Shown in pieces: positions 16,989-25,099 of a stretch of DNA of 64,000 nt. Each line of letters opens with the position of its first letter. Position 1 is the stretch's first letter. Below the pieces are notes generated by a model, which was given only the letters and a program-made list of their open reading frames with translations, had not been told where the DNA came from and did not search any database. Source of the DNA: an uncultured Brevibacillus sp. Lineage in GTDB: Bacteria; Bacillota; Bacilli; Brevibacillales; Brevibacillaceae. Made by a program: the position numbers and the translations under genes. The stretch is taken from positions 62,001 through 126,000 of the forward strand of contig NZ_CANMZW010000005.1 of the NCBI RefSeq assembly GCF_947502445.1. Reading direction: 5' to 3'.

Positions 16989-18424
16989 CCTCTTGCCTCC
17001 AAACTTGAAATGTTTTTGTTCTCAGCCTGCCAGCTTTTTCTGGTCATCGTTCCCCACGAATTATTGTTGCGCAAATACTCGATGTGACCGAGGAATCTCC
17101 AGATGACACCGATCTGCCGGTAACCGAAGAACATCAAAATGGTATAGAAAAGCATTTTGACGATGTCCTTGAAGCGTGGATAACGTCGGAATGCGATTTC
17201 CTCAAGCAAGAGGGAACCAATTCCCAAAAGAACGCCGTACAACAAATTGAGCAGGCCGTAAATCAGCAGTACATGGGCATTCGTCATGTCAAGCAGCGTA
17301 TAGCCGATGAGAGCGAGCAGCCCTGTGATTCGGAAATACGGATTAAGTGTCTCGAACAAGATGTTGAACGGCAGTGTGAGCATCCCGAACACTTTGTACT
17401 TTGGACGCAGTACCATGTTTTTGCCGTACTCAATCATGTTTTTCAGATTACCCCGGCCCCATCTGCGTCGCTGACTGCCCAAAATCCGAAACGAATCAGG
17501 AGCTTGTGTCCAGCAAACCGCATCCGGGCAAAAAGCAACGCGATATGGCAGATTGTTTTCCAGCATGTATTTGTGCAGCTTGATGATGATGTTCATGTCC
17601 TCACCAGGGTAACCTTCGCGGTATCCGCCGACCTTAACTACATAATCCTTGCGAAATACGCCGAATGCGCCGGATACGATAATCAAGCCATTAATCGCAC
17701 TCCACCCGATTCGCCCCCCAAGGAACGCCTTGAGGTATTCAACAGACTGCATCATAGGCAAAAACTTGTCAGGTAATCTGATATCACTGACCACACCGTC
17801 TTCAATTTTGCAGCCATTGGCGATTCGGATATCGCCGCCAATCGCGACAGTCTCCTCCGGATTTTCCATATACACTTTGGCAATTCGAATCAATGCATCC
17901 TTTTCCAAGAGGGAATCTGCATCAATCGAAGCAATCAACGGGTAATGAGACAGATTAATTCCGGCGTTGAGCGAGTCTGCCTTTCCGCCATTGCCTTTGT
18001 CGATCAGATACAGATTTGGAAATGCCGGGTTGTGATAAATCCCTCTGATCTTGGACGTTTGCAGCACCGGCTGCATCGGCATATGCTCGGAAGAAGTTAG
18101 CTGGAACTCCTCAATCAGTACCTGCAGTGTATCGTCCTTTGAACCATCATTTACGACGATAACTTCGTACTTCGGGTAATTGAGCGAGAGCAGCGAGCGC
18201 ACATTCTCAATAATCGTCAGCTCTTCGTTGTAGGCTGGTACCAGAATCGAGATGGGCGGTACATGTCGCGAGCCTGATAGCGACTGGAATCTCGAATAGA
18301 CCGAGCTTTTCAAAATGCCCATGATGCTTTTGAAAGAAAACATCAGGATGATGAAGTACAGCGAGTTAATCGCAATCACGTAATAGACAGCGAAAACTCC
18401 GTAGTATAGTAAAAAGTCTCTCAT
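16985..18424 (-). CDS. Processive family 2 glycosyltransferase (polysaccharide synthase)
   Basis: A 479-residue membrane enzyme with an N-terminal helix (residues 5-30), the GT-A core (ISILVPAYNEE, VNDGSKDDT, SIDADS with D168/D170, GED at 274-276) and QRRRW at 318-322, followed by three or four C-terminal helices. D, DxD, ED and QxxRW are the motifs of processive synthases such as cellulose, hyaluronan, chitin and poly-GlcNAc synthases. It would polymerise a UDP-sugar and extrude the chain. Neighbouring genes point to UDP-GlcNAc and/or its uronate as donors. AGGGGAGG precedes the ATG. Confidence 0.88.
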   Translation of the reverse strand: MRDFLLYYGVFAVYYVIAINSLYFIILMFSFKSIMGILKSSVYSRFQSLSGSRHVPPISILVPAYNEELTIIENVRSLLSLNYPKYEVIVVNDGSKDDTLQVLIEEFQLTSSEHMPMQPVLQTSKIRGIYHNPAFPNLYLIDKGNGGKADSLNAGINLSHYPLIASIDADSLLEKDALIRIAKVYMENPEETVAIGGDIRIANGCKIEDGVVSDIRLPDKFLPMMQSVEYLKAFLGGRIGWSAINGLIIVSGAFGVFRKDYVVKVGGYREGYPGEDMNIIIKLHKYMLENNLPYRVAFCPDAVCWTQAPDSFRILGSQRRRWGRGNLKNMIEYGKNMVLRPKYKVFGMLTLPFNILFETLNPYFRITGLLALIGYTLLDMTNAHVLLIYGLLNLLYGVLLGIGSLLLEEIAFRRYPRFKDIVKMLFYTILMFFGYRQIGVIWRFLGHIEYLRNNNSWGTMTRKSWQAENKNISSLEARG

Positions 18425-18441
18425 GACAGCCTCCCCTCCAC

Positions 18442-19641
18442 TTATCTTTCCAGCGCCGCAACAGTGGAAATCGTTTTTCGATAGGATTTGTGATAGAGGT
18501 GCAGCTTTTGGTTGTACTGCAGCTGCTTTTCTACATCCTGTGTTGCTGCTGCCTGTCGCTTGCCTTTTTCCAGTTCTTCCTGGATCACTTCATGAGCCAT
18601 TTGCAGCTTATTACCCATCCTCTCTTCCCGCAAAATCTCACATAAAGCGGCAAAGCCTTCGACCTCAAGTGCAGTCAAGCTGTAGGCACTATGATGACGG
18701 ACCCACCAGCTGGAATCACCTACCGCCGATTTCAGCATCGGGATATAGCCGGCGAGCCCCAACCCTCCCACCGCTTTTGCCATCATGGCTCGAATTTCCC
18801 AATCCTTGTGATTCATGAACGCTTTTACGCGCTGTTCGGTCAAATATCGCACATCCTGGCATACCAGCTTCACTGCTTTGATGCGGATGTCTTTGTCCTC
18901 AGATTCGATGAGCTTGTAGAGCGCTGACTCGATGCCAGGCTGGCTCTGGGACTGAGCCAAGAGGCCAATCAGCCCGATTTTGACCAGATCGGTGCTGGTC
19001 TCCCGTAAAAAGGAGGCGAACAAAGGTGCTGTATCGATTTGCGAATCGCTCAAAATATCGACAATAAGCTCATGAAAGTTTTTTTTGTACCTAACCAAAA
19101 GTAGAACCATTTCACGAAGATCACCAGTATCCCGTGCACATCTGGCAATCGAGCGAGCGATTATGAAAATGCTAGGATCGTAGCTGCTCTTTTCAAGCAG
19201 CTGGAGCAGATCGGGGAGCGCCTCTTTGGAACGCATCATTCCCAGGTTGTAGGCAGCATCCACTCTCGTCCACTTCCACGCTCCCTTCAGCCGTTTGCGG
19301 TCCAACTCTATCAGTCCTAAATCCTCACAGAGCCAAATGAGCTTTTGACGATGGACGCCTGTGAACAGCTCCATCAGCTCAAACAGTTTTTTTTGCATGA
19401 TTTGCTTTTCGCTCTGTGTAACTTCGCCGTGAGGCACTTTGAGACGCTCTTCCTCCTCGCCGTGCGCTTGCAAATAAACGAAGTAGTCGCGGTATTTTTC
19501 CTGACAATGTCGGGCTTTATTGTCTGCACTACTATTTCTTATTTTTAGTGCGAACAATACGACTAGCCCAACGATCATCACTGCGCAAAGCGCGTACAGA
19601 AAAAGAACGGCGGTCGCGAGTGGTGTTTCCACATTTGTCAC
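18442..19641 (-). CDS. Membrane-anchored HEAT-repeat protein
   Basis: A 399-residue protein with one N-terminal membrane helix (AVLFLYALCAVMIVGLVVLF) and a cytoplasmic alpha-solenoid. HEAT-type units are visible as TRVDAAYNLGMMRSKEALPDLL, IRIKAVKLVC, IRAMMAKAVGGLG and VRHHSAYSLTALE. A Lys/Gln-rich tail follows. HEAT solenoids are protein-protein scaffolds. Lying 17 bases before the synthase gene, it may hold the synthase, the response regulator or the hydrolase in a complex. No enzymatic motif seen. Confidence 0.75.
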   Translation of the reverse strand: MTNVETPLATAVLFLYALCAVMIVGLVVLFALKIRNSSADNKARHCQEKYRDYFVYLQAHGEEEERLKVPHGEVTQSEKQIMQKKLFELMELFTGVHRQKLIWLCEDLGLIELDRKRLKGAWKWTRVDAAYNLGMMRSKEALPDLLQLLEKSSYDPSIFIIARSIARCARDTGDLREMVLLLVRYKKNFHELIVDILSDSQIDTAPLFASFLRETSTDLVKIGLIGLLAQSQSQPGIESALYKLIESEDKDIRIKAVKLVCQDVRYLTEQRVKAFMNHKDWEIRAMMAKAVGGLGLAGYIPMLKSAVGDSSWWVRHHSAYSLTALEVEGFAALCEILREERMGNKLQMAHEVIQEELEKGKRQAAATQDVEKQLQYNQKLHLYHKSYRKTISTVAALER

Positions 19642-19653
19642 TCTCCTCTCCCC

Positions 19654-21882
19654 TTATGGCTGTCTATCTGTAGCGGTCGATGTCTCGATCTCGCTGAATG
19701 CTTTTTGCAAAATGGAGTAGCTCTGTTTTTTCCGTTCGTGATAGCCCACCTGCTCCCACGTCGGCCATGTGTACATCGGCAGCTTGGAGACAGGATAGAA
19801 AGCATCACCTTGTGTATTTCCGATTGTGGATTGTCCTTTTTCATCGACGATCCATGGCAACAGGCGAATTCCCTTTGTCGTTTCCGTAAGAAAAGCCTTT
19901 GGTTCCTCCCGGTAGCTCATGACTTGCAAGGAGCTCGGATCAGTAAAACCGAGAAGCATCCACGGGATGCGCAGCTCTACAATCTTGCCTTTTGCCTGCC
20001 AGGATGCCAAGCAGTTGTAGGCAGGGTCATTCGCATTTGTCGTTCCGCGAAGCAGATTTCCTACAACGACCTCCTCCATCGGGTAGTACTGCTTGCTGTC
20101 TGGCGGCTCCATTTCCAGACCGACAGCGAGCTTCCATGGCGAAAATACTCCAGAATCATCCTTCATTTCCGATTCCATCAGCTTTATCATTCCATACCTT
20201 TTTCCGTATAGACGGGTGTGGAAATCGTAGTTGGAAGCAATGCGGATGTCGCTCTCTTTTCCAAGCTGAATCAGTGTCTCCAAGCCTTCATCCAGCTTGG
20301 TGCTTGCCAGCTGCGGACCATGCTTGTTTCCGCCCGGAGTAGTGTCGACCCCGATGTAGAGCTTTTCTGACTCTGGGTGAAATTCTTTCTGCAGCTGGGC
20401 CATGATGTAAACGTAGCCCTCATCGTGTGTCATCCAAAGCTCGTCGACACCCGGGATTTTGACATCGAGACGCTTTTTGTCTTCTGGCGCGAGCTTATCC
20501 CAGTCTGCTCTGTCTCCATCAATCGAAAGCACGTCTTCTTTATTCGGGTGCATCCCCAAAATGCCAAACAAGGATTCATTTGTGAGGACGTTGAGCCAGA
20601 ACGAACGGCGATCCTCAGGAAGCTCAAAGCGCATCGTATTCCACGTCTTTTTGAACCATTCATCCTGCCATACAAACACAATGCCCCCAGCGTAGCCTTC
20701 CTCGTGAATCTCTTTCATCAGAGCTGCGTCTATTTCGCCTTGTTCAGCTTCCGTATGACCACCCTGATTGCGCCCCAAATTTCCCAGATGCGCCGTCCCG
20801 AGTGATGCGGGAACACCAAATTCAGTTACCATAATCGGCATGTTTTTGTGGTGAGCCTTCAGCTGGCGCAAGTACCCTTTGTACGTATCAATCTGTCCCG
20901 CGGCATTCTTTACCTTTTGCAGGTTCGTATCGTAGCGGAACAAATCCGGATAGTACGGGTACACGTGGTACGAAGCAAAATAACCTGCGTCCCATTTGGT
21001 CGGCTCAATATGCGTCGGATCTACGCTAACCAAGTCTTCGTGAAACATCGGCTCGCCTGGATGAGAGAGCGGGTCGGTCGTTACCCAGTTGGTAAAGGTC
21101 ATCGGGTGCTGCCAGCCCTGCTTGCTTTCCTCTTGTGCCACGGTGTCTACCACTTCAGCCAGCCAGCTTTCAAACGGACTCGCTTTTGCTGTCGCCTGAA
21201 AATGCGCTCCCTGGTAAGGCTTCGTTTGCTCGTGCAGCTGATTCGTTTTTTGCACCATGACAGGGTCCCACTCTGTCCCTGTATGCCAGCCAATCAGATA
21301 GGGACCAGCATTTGCCTGGTACTTTCCACTTGCCTTTCCCGGTTTTTCCGGCAGGGTGATATCACCATAGACAGCACCTACCGCATCTCGAATTTCCTGA
21401 TGAAACTGCTCGCGAATCTCCGGCAAATACGCGTCCTTCTTTTCGATAAGCAGCTCTTCCGGACTCCAGATTCCTTGCATCAAATAAAGAGGATCACCAG
21501 CTTTCTTTCTGTTGTAGTCAACCAATGCCTCGTAAAATGACGGGGGATGAATCGTATAAACACGAATCACATTTGCCCCCATCTCGTCGATCATCGTAAA
21601 CCAGCGGGTATAATCCTCTTTGGTAATAGGTAGCTCACCCGGGTAATGGCCTGGCAAAGACGCTCCGAGATTTACCCCTTTCGCAAAGAAAGGCTGCCAC
21701 TTCTGATTTTGATAGATTTCGATATGGTCACCACTTGTACGAAATTTCAATTGAACGCCAGTCGTCGTTTCCATGCTTTCCACACGGTCGGCAAACCAGA
21801 ACCACCATAGGGCGCTGATGCCTAAAACCATAAGAAGGGAGAGGCTAATCCATCCTGCTCGGCTTTTCTTTTTTCGTTCCAA
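19654..21882 (-). CDS. Membrane-anchored clan-A glycoside hydrolase with C-terminal beta-sandwich
   Basis: A 742-residue protein with an N-terminal anchor (residues 11-29) and a (beta/alpha)8 barrel: FAKGVNLGASLPG, GANVIRVYTIHPP, a TGTEWDP segment (E204, candidate acid/base) and MVTEFGVP (E354, candidate nucleophile). This pattern is typical of retaining clan GH-A enzymes (GH2/GH5-like). Residues about 450-740 form a beta-rich domain resembling CBM9-type modules. Predicted to face outward and cut or transfer the nascent polymer. First gene of the run. The TTG start at 21882 follows GGAGG by ten bases; no ATG fits better. Confidence 0.72.
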   Translation of the reverse strand: MERKKKSRAGWISLSLLMVLGISALWWFWFADRVESMETTTGVQLKFRTSGDHIEIYQNQKWQPFFAKGVNLGASLPGHYPGELPITKEDYTRWFTMIDEMGANVIRVYTIHPPSFYEALVDYNRKKAGDPLYLMQGIWSPEELLIEKKDAYLPEIREQFHQEIRDAVGAVYGDITLPEKPGKASGKYQANAGPYLIGWHTGTEWDPVMVQKTNQLHEQTKPYQGAHFQATAKASPFESWLAEVVDTVAQEESKQGWQHPMTFTNWVTTDPLSHPGEPMFHEDLVSVDPTHIEPTKWDAGYFASYHVYPYYPDLFRYDTNLQKVKNAAGQIDTYKGYLRQLKAHHKNMPIMVTEFGVPASLGTAHLGNLGRNQGGHTEAEQGEIDAALMKEIHEEGYAGGIVFVWQDEWFKKTWNTMRFELPEDRRSFWLNVLTNESLFGILGMHPNKEDVLSIDGDRADWDKLAPEDKKRLDVKIPGVDELWMTHDEGYVYIMAQLQKEFHPESEKLYIGVDTTPGGNKHGPQLASTKLDEGLETLIQLGKESDIRIASNYDFHTRLYGKRYGMIKLMESEMKDDSGVFSPWKLAVGLEMEPPDSKQYYPMEEVVVGNLLRGTTNANDPAYNCLASWQAKGKIVELRIPWMLLGFTDPSSLQVMSYREEPKAFLTETTKGIRLLPWIVDEKGQSTIGNTQGDAFYPVSKLPMYTWPTWEQVGYHERKKQSYSILQKAFSEIETSTATDRQP

Positions 21883-22266
21883 TTCCCGTCAACCTCCGTT
21901 TGCGTTGCCACGAGCTATTGAACTTTTGGACGACCAGGCTCGTTTCTCGCCCAAACGTCATAGTCATTGTAAACATAGGGAGCAATGGGTTCCCATAGAC
22001 GAAATTCACTATTGTGACTTTGTCCGTTTTGTCATGAAAATGTAAAGGAAGATGGGATTAGCCTCTAATGTCCTACGTTTTTTGGTGCGAAGTCCTGCAA
22101 CCTGCCCTGCCATCTGTCCCAGCTTTTTTCGTCACTAGGTACATTTGCTCGAGCCCGTTTTTTCCTTTCTGGGTATAAAAATGGGAGGTTGCTACTATTT
22201 GGAAAACTTTTTATTTTGCCGATATCGGTCGAAATTTACAAAAATGAAATATTGAGGGGAGGCACT

Positions 22267-22296
22267 ATGCTAAGAAGCAAAAGAGTCATTTCATAA
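22267..22296 (+). CDS. Possible nine-residue peptide ORF
   Basis: ATG at 22267 reads MLRSKRVIS and stops at TAA (22294-22296). A strong site (GAGGGGAGG) sits six bases upstream and a terminator hairpin begins five bases downstream. GCCGATAT at 22218-22225 upstream equals the -10 form of sigma-D promoters, though no good -35 is seen. It could be a leader peptide, a tiny basic peptide, or the remnant of a longer gene. Confidence 0.3.
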   Translation: MLRSKRVIS

Positions 22297-22300
22297 ACTA

Positions 22301-22338
22301 AAAGCCGGTGCTTCCTTTGAGTAGGAAAAACCGGCTTT
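22301..22338 (+). terminator. Hairpin terminator after the nine-residue ORF
   Basis: AAAGCCGGT (22301-22309) pairs with ACCGGCTTT (22330-22338) across a 20-base loop. It ends a short candidate transcript rather than any long gene. Confidence 0.6.
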
Positions 22339-22828
22339 CTGTATGAAAAGCTCCTAAGCGAATAATTTCATTAAAGTATTGAATTCCCTTAAAATCCCGA
22401 TCTAATCATATGACGGTTGAACTTACATGGTAAAACATTAATCTAAAGAGCCCATCCTTGTTAGGACAGGTGGATTTGTAATATTCAGGCGCAATGTAAG
22501 CCATCAGCATTATTCCGGCAATGAACTCTCTGGTAAGAGGCTATAATTAAACCGAACAATAAAATAGGAAGGACAAAGGTAACGCCACCCTTTTCCTACT
22601 TCAAATGTAAATAGGATGGAGCTTATGAGGTCTGACATAGGTATATTGGGATCGGAGATGAATCCGCAATCCACAAGATTATATAAGAGTTGGAATTTGA
22701 GTCTCAGTGTTCTTCCCTTTTTGCTACAAAAGATAACTTTCCTTCAATTGGATGCCCATCTTGTCGAGTAGATTGCTCCAACCCGGTATGAACAAAACTC
22801 CACAAAACCATCAAAATGTCATTTTTTC

Positions 22829-22873
22829 TTTTCACCTTCCATCAGAATGACTATACTAATAGAACATTGTTGA
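22829..22873 (+). promoter_or_regulatory. Promoter and possible operator of the CadC-like gene
   Basis: TATACT (22852-22857) is a good -10; TTTTCA 17 bases upstream is a weak -35. AACATTGTT (22863-22871), a small palindrome beside the start point, is a possible site for the repressor encoded just downstream. Both are visual calls. Confidence 0.4.
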
Positions 22874-22892
22874 TTGTAAGAGGTGATTCACG

Positions 22893-23255
22893 ATGGCTCC
22901 AAAGGAAATTGATGATGTCTGTGAAGTCCAATGTTTTGATGATGAGAAAGTGAATCGACTAAAACCTTACGCCGCTGAGTCAGCAGGCGTGGCCAAAATT
23001 TTCAAGGCCCTTGCTGATGATACACGTGCAAAAATCATTCACATTTTGTCATTAGATGAGGAGCTTTGTGTTCACGATATTTCCTCTATTATAGGCAGTT
23101 CGATTGCAAATACTTCCCATCATTTGCGTCTACTGCACAATATGGGGCTGACTAAATATCGTAAAGAAGGAAAAATGGTTTTTTACTCCTTGGATGATGA
23201 TCATGTCCGCCATCTTATCGCAGCAGGCGTAGAGCATGCAAAGGAGCAAAAATAG
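22893..23255 (+). CDS. ArsR/SmtB-family metal-sensing repressor, CadC-like
   Basis: A 120-residue winged-helix protein. Metal-site residues match CadC: C10 and C14 near the N-terminus, C59 in ELCVHD (CadC has ELCVCD, so the fourth cysteine is His61 here), and a C-terminal set D102/H104/H115/E118 with the same spacing as the alpha-5 site of CadC. The recognition helix is SIANTSHHLRLLHNMGL. AGAGGTGATT precedes the ATG. CadC normally represses cadA, a Cd/Zn/Pb ATPase gene, but no transporter follows; a terminator does. It therefore acts alone or on a distant target. The Cys-to-His change could shift metal preference from Cd/Pb towards Zn. Confidence 0.85.
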   Translation: MAPKEIDDVCEVQCFDDEKVNRLKPYAAESAGVAKIFKALADDTRAKIIHILSLDEELCVHDISSIIGSSIANTSHHLRLLHNMGLTKYRKEGKMVFYSLDDDHVRHLIAAGVEHAKEQK

Positions 23256-23279
23256 TTGACTCACAAAATCAAGTTTTTT

Positions 23280-23314
23280 AACCGGTACGCTCTTACGAAA
23301 GGCATACCGGTTTT
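23280..23314 (+). terminator. Terminator of the CadC-like gene
   Basis: AACCGGTA (23280-23287) pairs with TACCGGTT (23305-23312), followed by a short T run, 24 bases after the stop codon. The remaining 260 bases to the next gene hold no reading frame of note. Confidence 0.75.
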
Positions 23315-23574
23315 GTCATTTCTAACTATCCTTCGCTCAAAGATGTCGCAGTTAACCCCAAAAAAGGCCCTCCAATCGCATTACTTCCATCAGAATGCTA
23401 GTCTACTTTCAAGAGCATGCGTTATGTTCAAGCGACTGTTATTATGCTAGATATGTATTATTTGAATAGTGTAAAATGCTTTTACGTTAACTAAACCAGT
23501 CTGACCAATTAATCGGCCAGCCTATACCAGTGGAGATTAACTTAAAACGCGAAGAGAGGAAAAGGTGAAACACT

Positions 23575-24153
23575 TTGAAAGCGAATCGGATGGAAGCGTT
23601 CAGCGATGGCGTGCTCGCGATTATCATTACAATCATGGTGCTGGAATTTAAAGTGCCCGAAGGCCATGACTGGTATGCGTTGATCGGGCTTGGCCCAAAA
23701 ATTTTAAGCTACATCTTCAGTTTTGTTTATATCGGCATTTACTGGAATAATCATCATCATCTGCTGCACATGGTTCGAACGATGAACGGGCGTTTAATGT
23801 GGCTCAATTTGCTGCTTCTTTTCTGGTTATCCCTCGTGCCGTTTACAACAGCCTGGATGGGTGAAAGCTCTTTTGCAGCCACACCAACAGCGCTGTACGG
23901 TATTATTTTACTGCTCGCGTCGTTCTCGTACTGGCTGCTTCAGCGCGCGATTATTAGCCAGCATCCCGGCGATTCCTCATTCGTTTTGGCGATGGGCAGA
24001 AACTTGAAGGGGAAATTATCTCCCGTGCTCTACTTGATCGCTGCCTTGACCGCATATGTGAGCCCTTGGATATCCGGCTTCTTTTTCCTTCTTGTTGCAG
24101 TGGTCTGGTTCTTGCCGGATAAGCGAATAGAGCATGCCCTGCGAGGCACGTAG
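23575..24153 (+). CDS. TMEM175-family (DUF1211) membrane protein, putative potassium channel
   Basis: A 192-residue integral membrane protein starting with RMEAFSDGVLAIIITIMVLEF. The FSDGVLAI segment is the pore-lining signature of the bacterial TMEM175/DUF1211 family, shown elsewhere to be potassium-selective channels. Six transmembrane helices fit the hydrophobic pattern. The start is TTG at 23575, placed by AAAAGGTGA and the immediate homology MKANRMEAFSDG. It stands alone with its own terminator. Function is inferred from family; bacterial physiology is poorly known. Confidence 0.85.
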   Translation: MKANRMEAFSDGVLAIIITIMVLEFKVPEGHDWYALIGLGPKILSYIFSFVYIGIYWNNHHHLLHMVRTMNGRLMWLNLLLLFWLSLVPFTTAWMGESSFAATPTALYGIILLLASFSYWLLQRAIISQHPGDSSFVLAMGRNLKGKLSPVLYLIAALTAYVSPWISGFFFLLVAVVWFLPDKRIEHALRGT

Positions 24154-24156
24154 TTG

Positions 24157-24206
24157 AAAAAGGACACTCCCGACAGTCTGCACGAGACTTTGGGGGTGTC
24201 CTTTTT
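24157..24206. terminator. Bidirectional terminator between convergent genes
   Basis: AAAAAGGACAC pairs with GTGTCCTTTTT, with a further CCC/GGG extension and a loop of about 20 bases. It ends the TMEM175 gene (plus) and the peroxiredoxin operon (minus). Confidence 0.85.
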
Positions 24207-24235
24207 CACTAATCGACTATATCTGTTTGCTTACC

Positions 24236-24790
24236 TTACAAGGTTTTCATTCCTGGCTTCCAGTTCGCTGGGCACAGACCGCCTGCTTGGAGTGCTTGCA
24301 GAATACGGGATGTTTCTTCTACGCTACGTCCTACGTTCATGTCTGTTACAACTTGGTAGCGCAGGATACCTTCTGGATCGATGATGAACAGACCGCGGTG
24401 AGCAGCACCTGCTTCTTCATCCAGAATTCCGTATGCACGAGCAACATCCTTGTTATAGTCACTAGCCAGCGGGAAGTTTACGTCGCCAATACCGTTTTGG
24501 TCGCGAGGTGTTTTGATCCATGCACGGTGTGTGTGCACGCTGTCTGTAGACACACCAAGCACTTCGCAATCCAGATCATGGAACTCTTCTACATTGTCGC
24601 TGAAGGAGGTTACTTCTGTTGGGCATACGAATGTGAAGTCGAATGGCCAGAAGAACAGGATCAGCCATTTGCCTTTATAGTCAGCCAGAGATACACGCTC
24701 CTCCAGCGTCTCCAGGTTTTTGGTAGAAAGCATGTTGAAGCCCGGTGCGGGTTTACCTACTTGCAGTTGAACCGTTTGCTGTGTTGTCAT
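24236..24790 (-). CDS. 2-Cys peroxiredoxin (AhpC/Cp20-like)
   Basis: A 184-residue peroxiredoxin that reduces hydrogen peroxide and organic peroxides. The peroxidatic cysteine is in DFTFVCPTEV and the resolving cysteine in the C-terminal GGLCPANW. The ATG at 24790 has GAGAGGA upstream; an in-frame ATG at 24901 would overlap the glutaredoxin gene and lacks homology. It is the last of three genes whose order (flavoprotein, glutaredoxin-like, peroxiredoxin) matches the partner set Cp34-Cp9-Cp20 described in Clostridium pasteurianum, so electrons probably flow NAD(P)H to flavoprotein to glutaredoxin to this enzyme. Confidence 0.9.
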   Translation of the reverse strand: MTTQQTVQLQVGKPAPGFNMLSTKNLETLEERVSLADYKGKWLILFFWPFDFTFVCPTEVTSFSDNVEEFHDLDCEVLGVSTDSVHTHRAWIKTPRDQNGIGDVNFPLASDYNKDVARAYGILDEEAGAAHRGLFIIDPEGILRYQVVTDMNVGRSVEETSRILQALQAGGLCPANWKPGMKTL

Positions 24791-24818
24791 AGTTATCCTC
24801 TCCCTTTCTGTCTCTAAA

Positions 24819-25070
24819 TTATTGTGCTGCTGTTTCTTCCAAAGCTGCCAGCGCCTTTTTGATACGGTTTGGGTTAAAGCCCAGAATTTGCTTTTCTCCA
24901 ATCACAGTCAGTGGAACCGACATAACTCCCAAGCTGCTCAGCTCTTGGCCGTACTCTTCTTTCTCATCGATGTTGCGCTCTTCGAAAGCGATGTTTTGCT
25001 CAGTCAAATACGTCTTCAATTGGATGCAAAAATTGCAGTTTGTGCTGGAATATACGATTGCTTGTGCCAT
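24819..25070 (-). CDS. Glutaredoxin-like dithiol protein
   Basis: Eighty-three residues with the redox pair CNFC in IVYSSTNCNFCIQLK, a cis-Pro segment MSVPLTVIG, and the terminal GFNPNRIKKAL of small NrdH/glutaredoxin-type proteins. Organisms of this group usually lack glutathione, so it is probably reduced directly by the flavoprotein encoded just upstream and passes electrons to the peroxiredoxin downstream. The intergenic gaps are about 30 bases on each side, consistent with one operon. Confidence 0.88.
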   Translation of the reverse strand: MAQAIVYSSTNCNFCIQLKTYLTEQNIAFEERNIDEKEEYGQELSSLGVMSVPLTVIGEKQILGFNPNRIKKALAALEETAAQ

Positions 25071-25099
25071 GTGTGAATATCTCTCCTTTACTTTTCAGC

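Larger units (their letters stand above)
21883..22892. other. One-kilobase intergenic region without a recognisable long gene
   Basis: It must hold the leader and promoter of the polysaccharide run, but no convincing sigma-A pair stands out. ATGGG-TT-CCCAT at 21985-21996 is a small inverted repeat. The minus-strand stretch 22050-22130 is rich in short G tracts that could fold into a leader structure, which I cannot assign to a known riboswitch. A candidate short transcript lies at 22218-22338. The rest (22340-22820) has no reading frame with a ribosome site and no terminal repeats of an insertion element. Confidence 0.5.

Noticed and set aside
22050..22140. G-rich leader that might be a cyclic di-GMP or other riboswitch for the polysaccharide locus
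   Set aside because: Conserved core bases of the known classes are not found in the right order; only generic short stems are seen.
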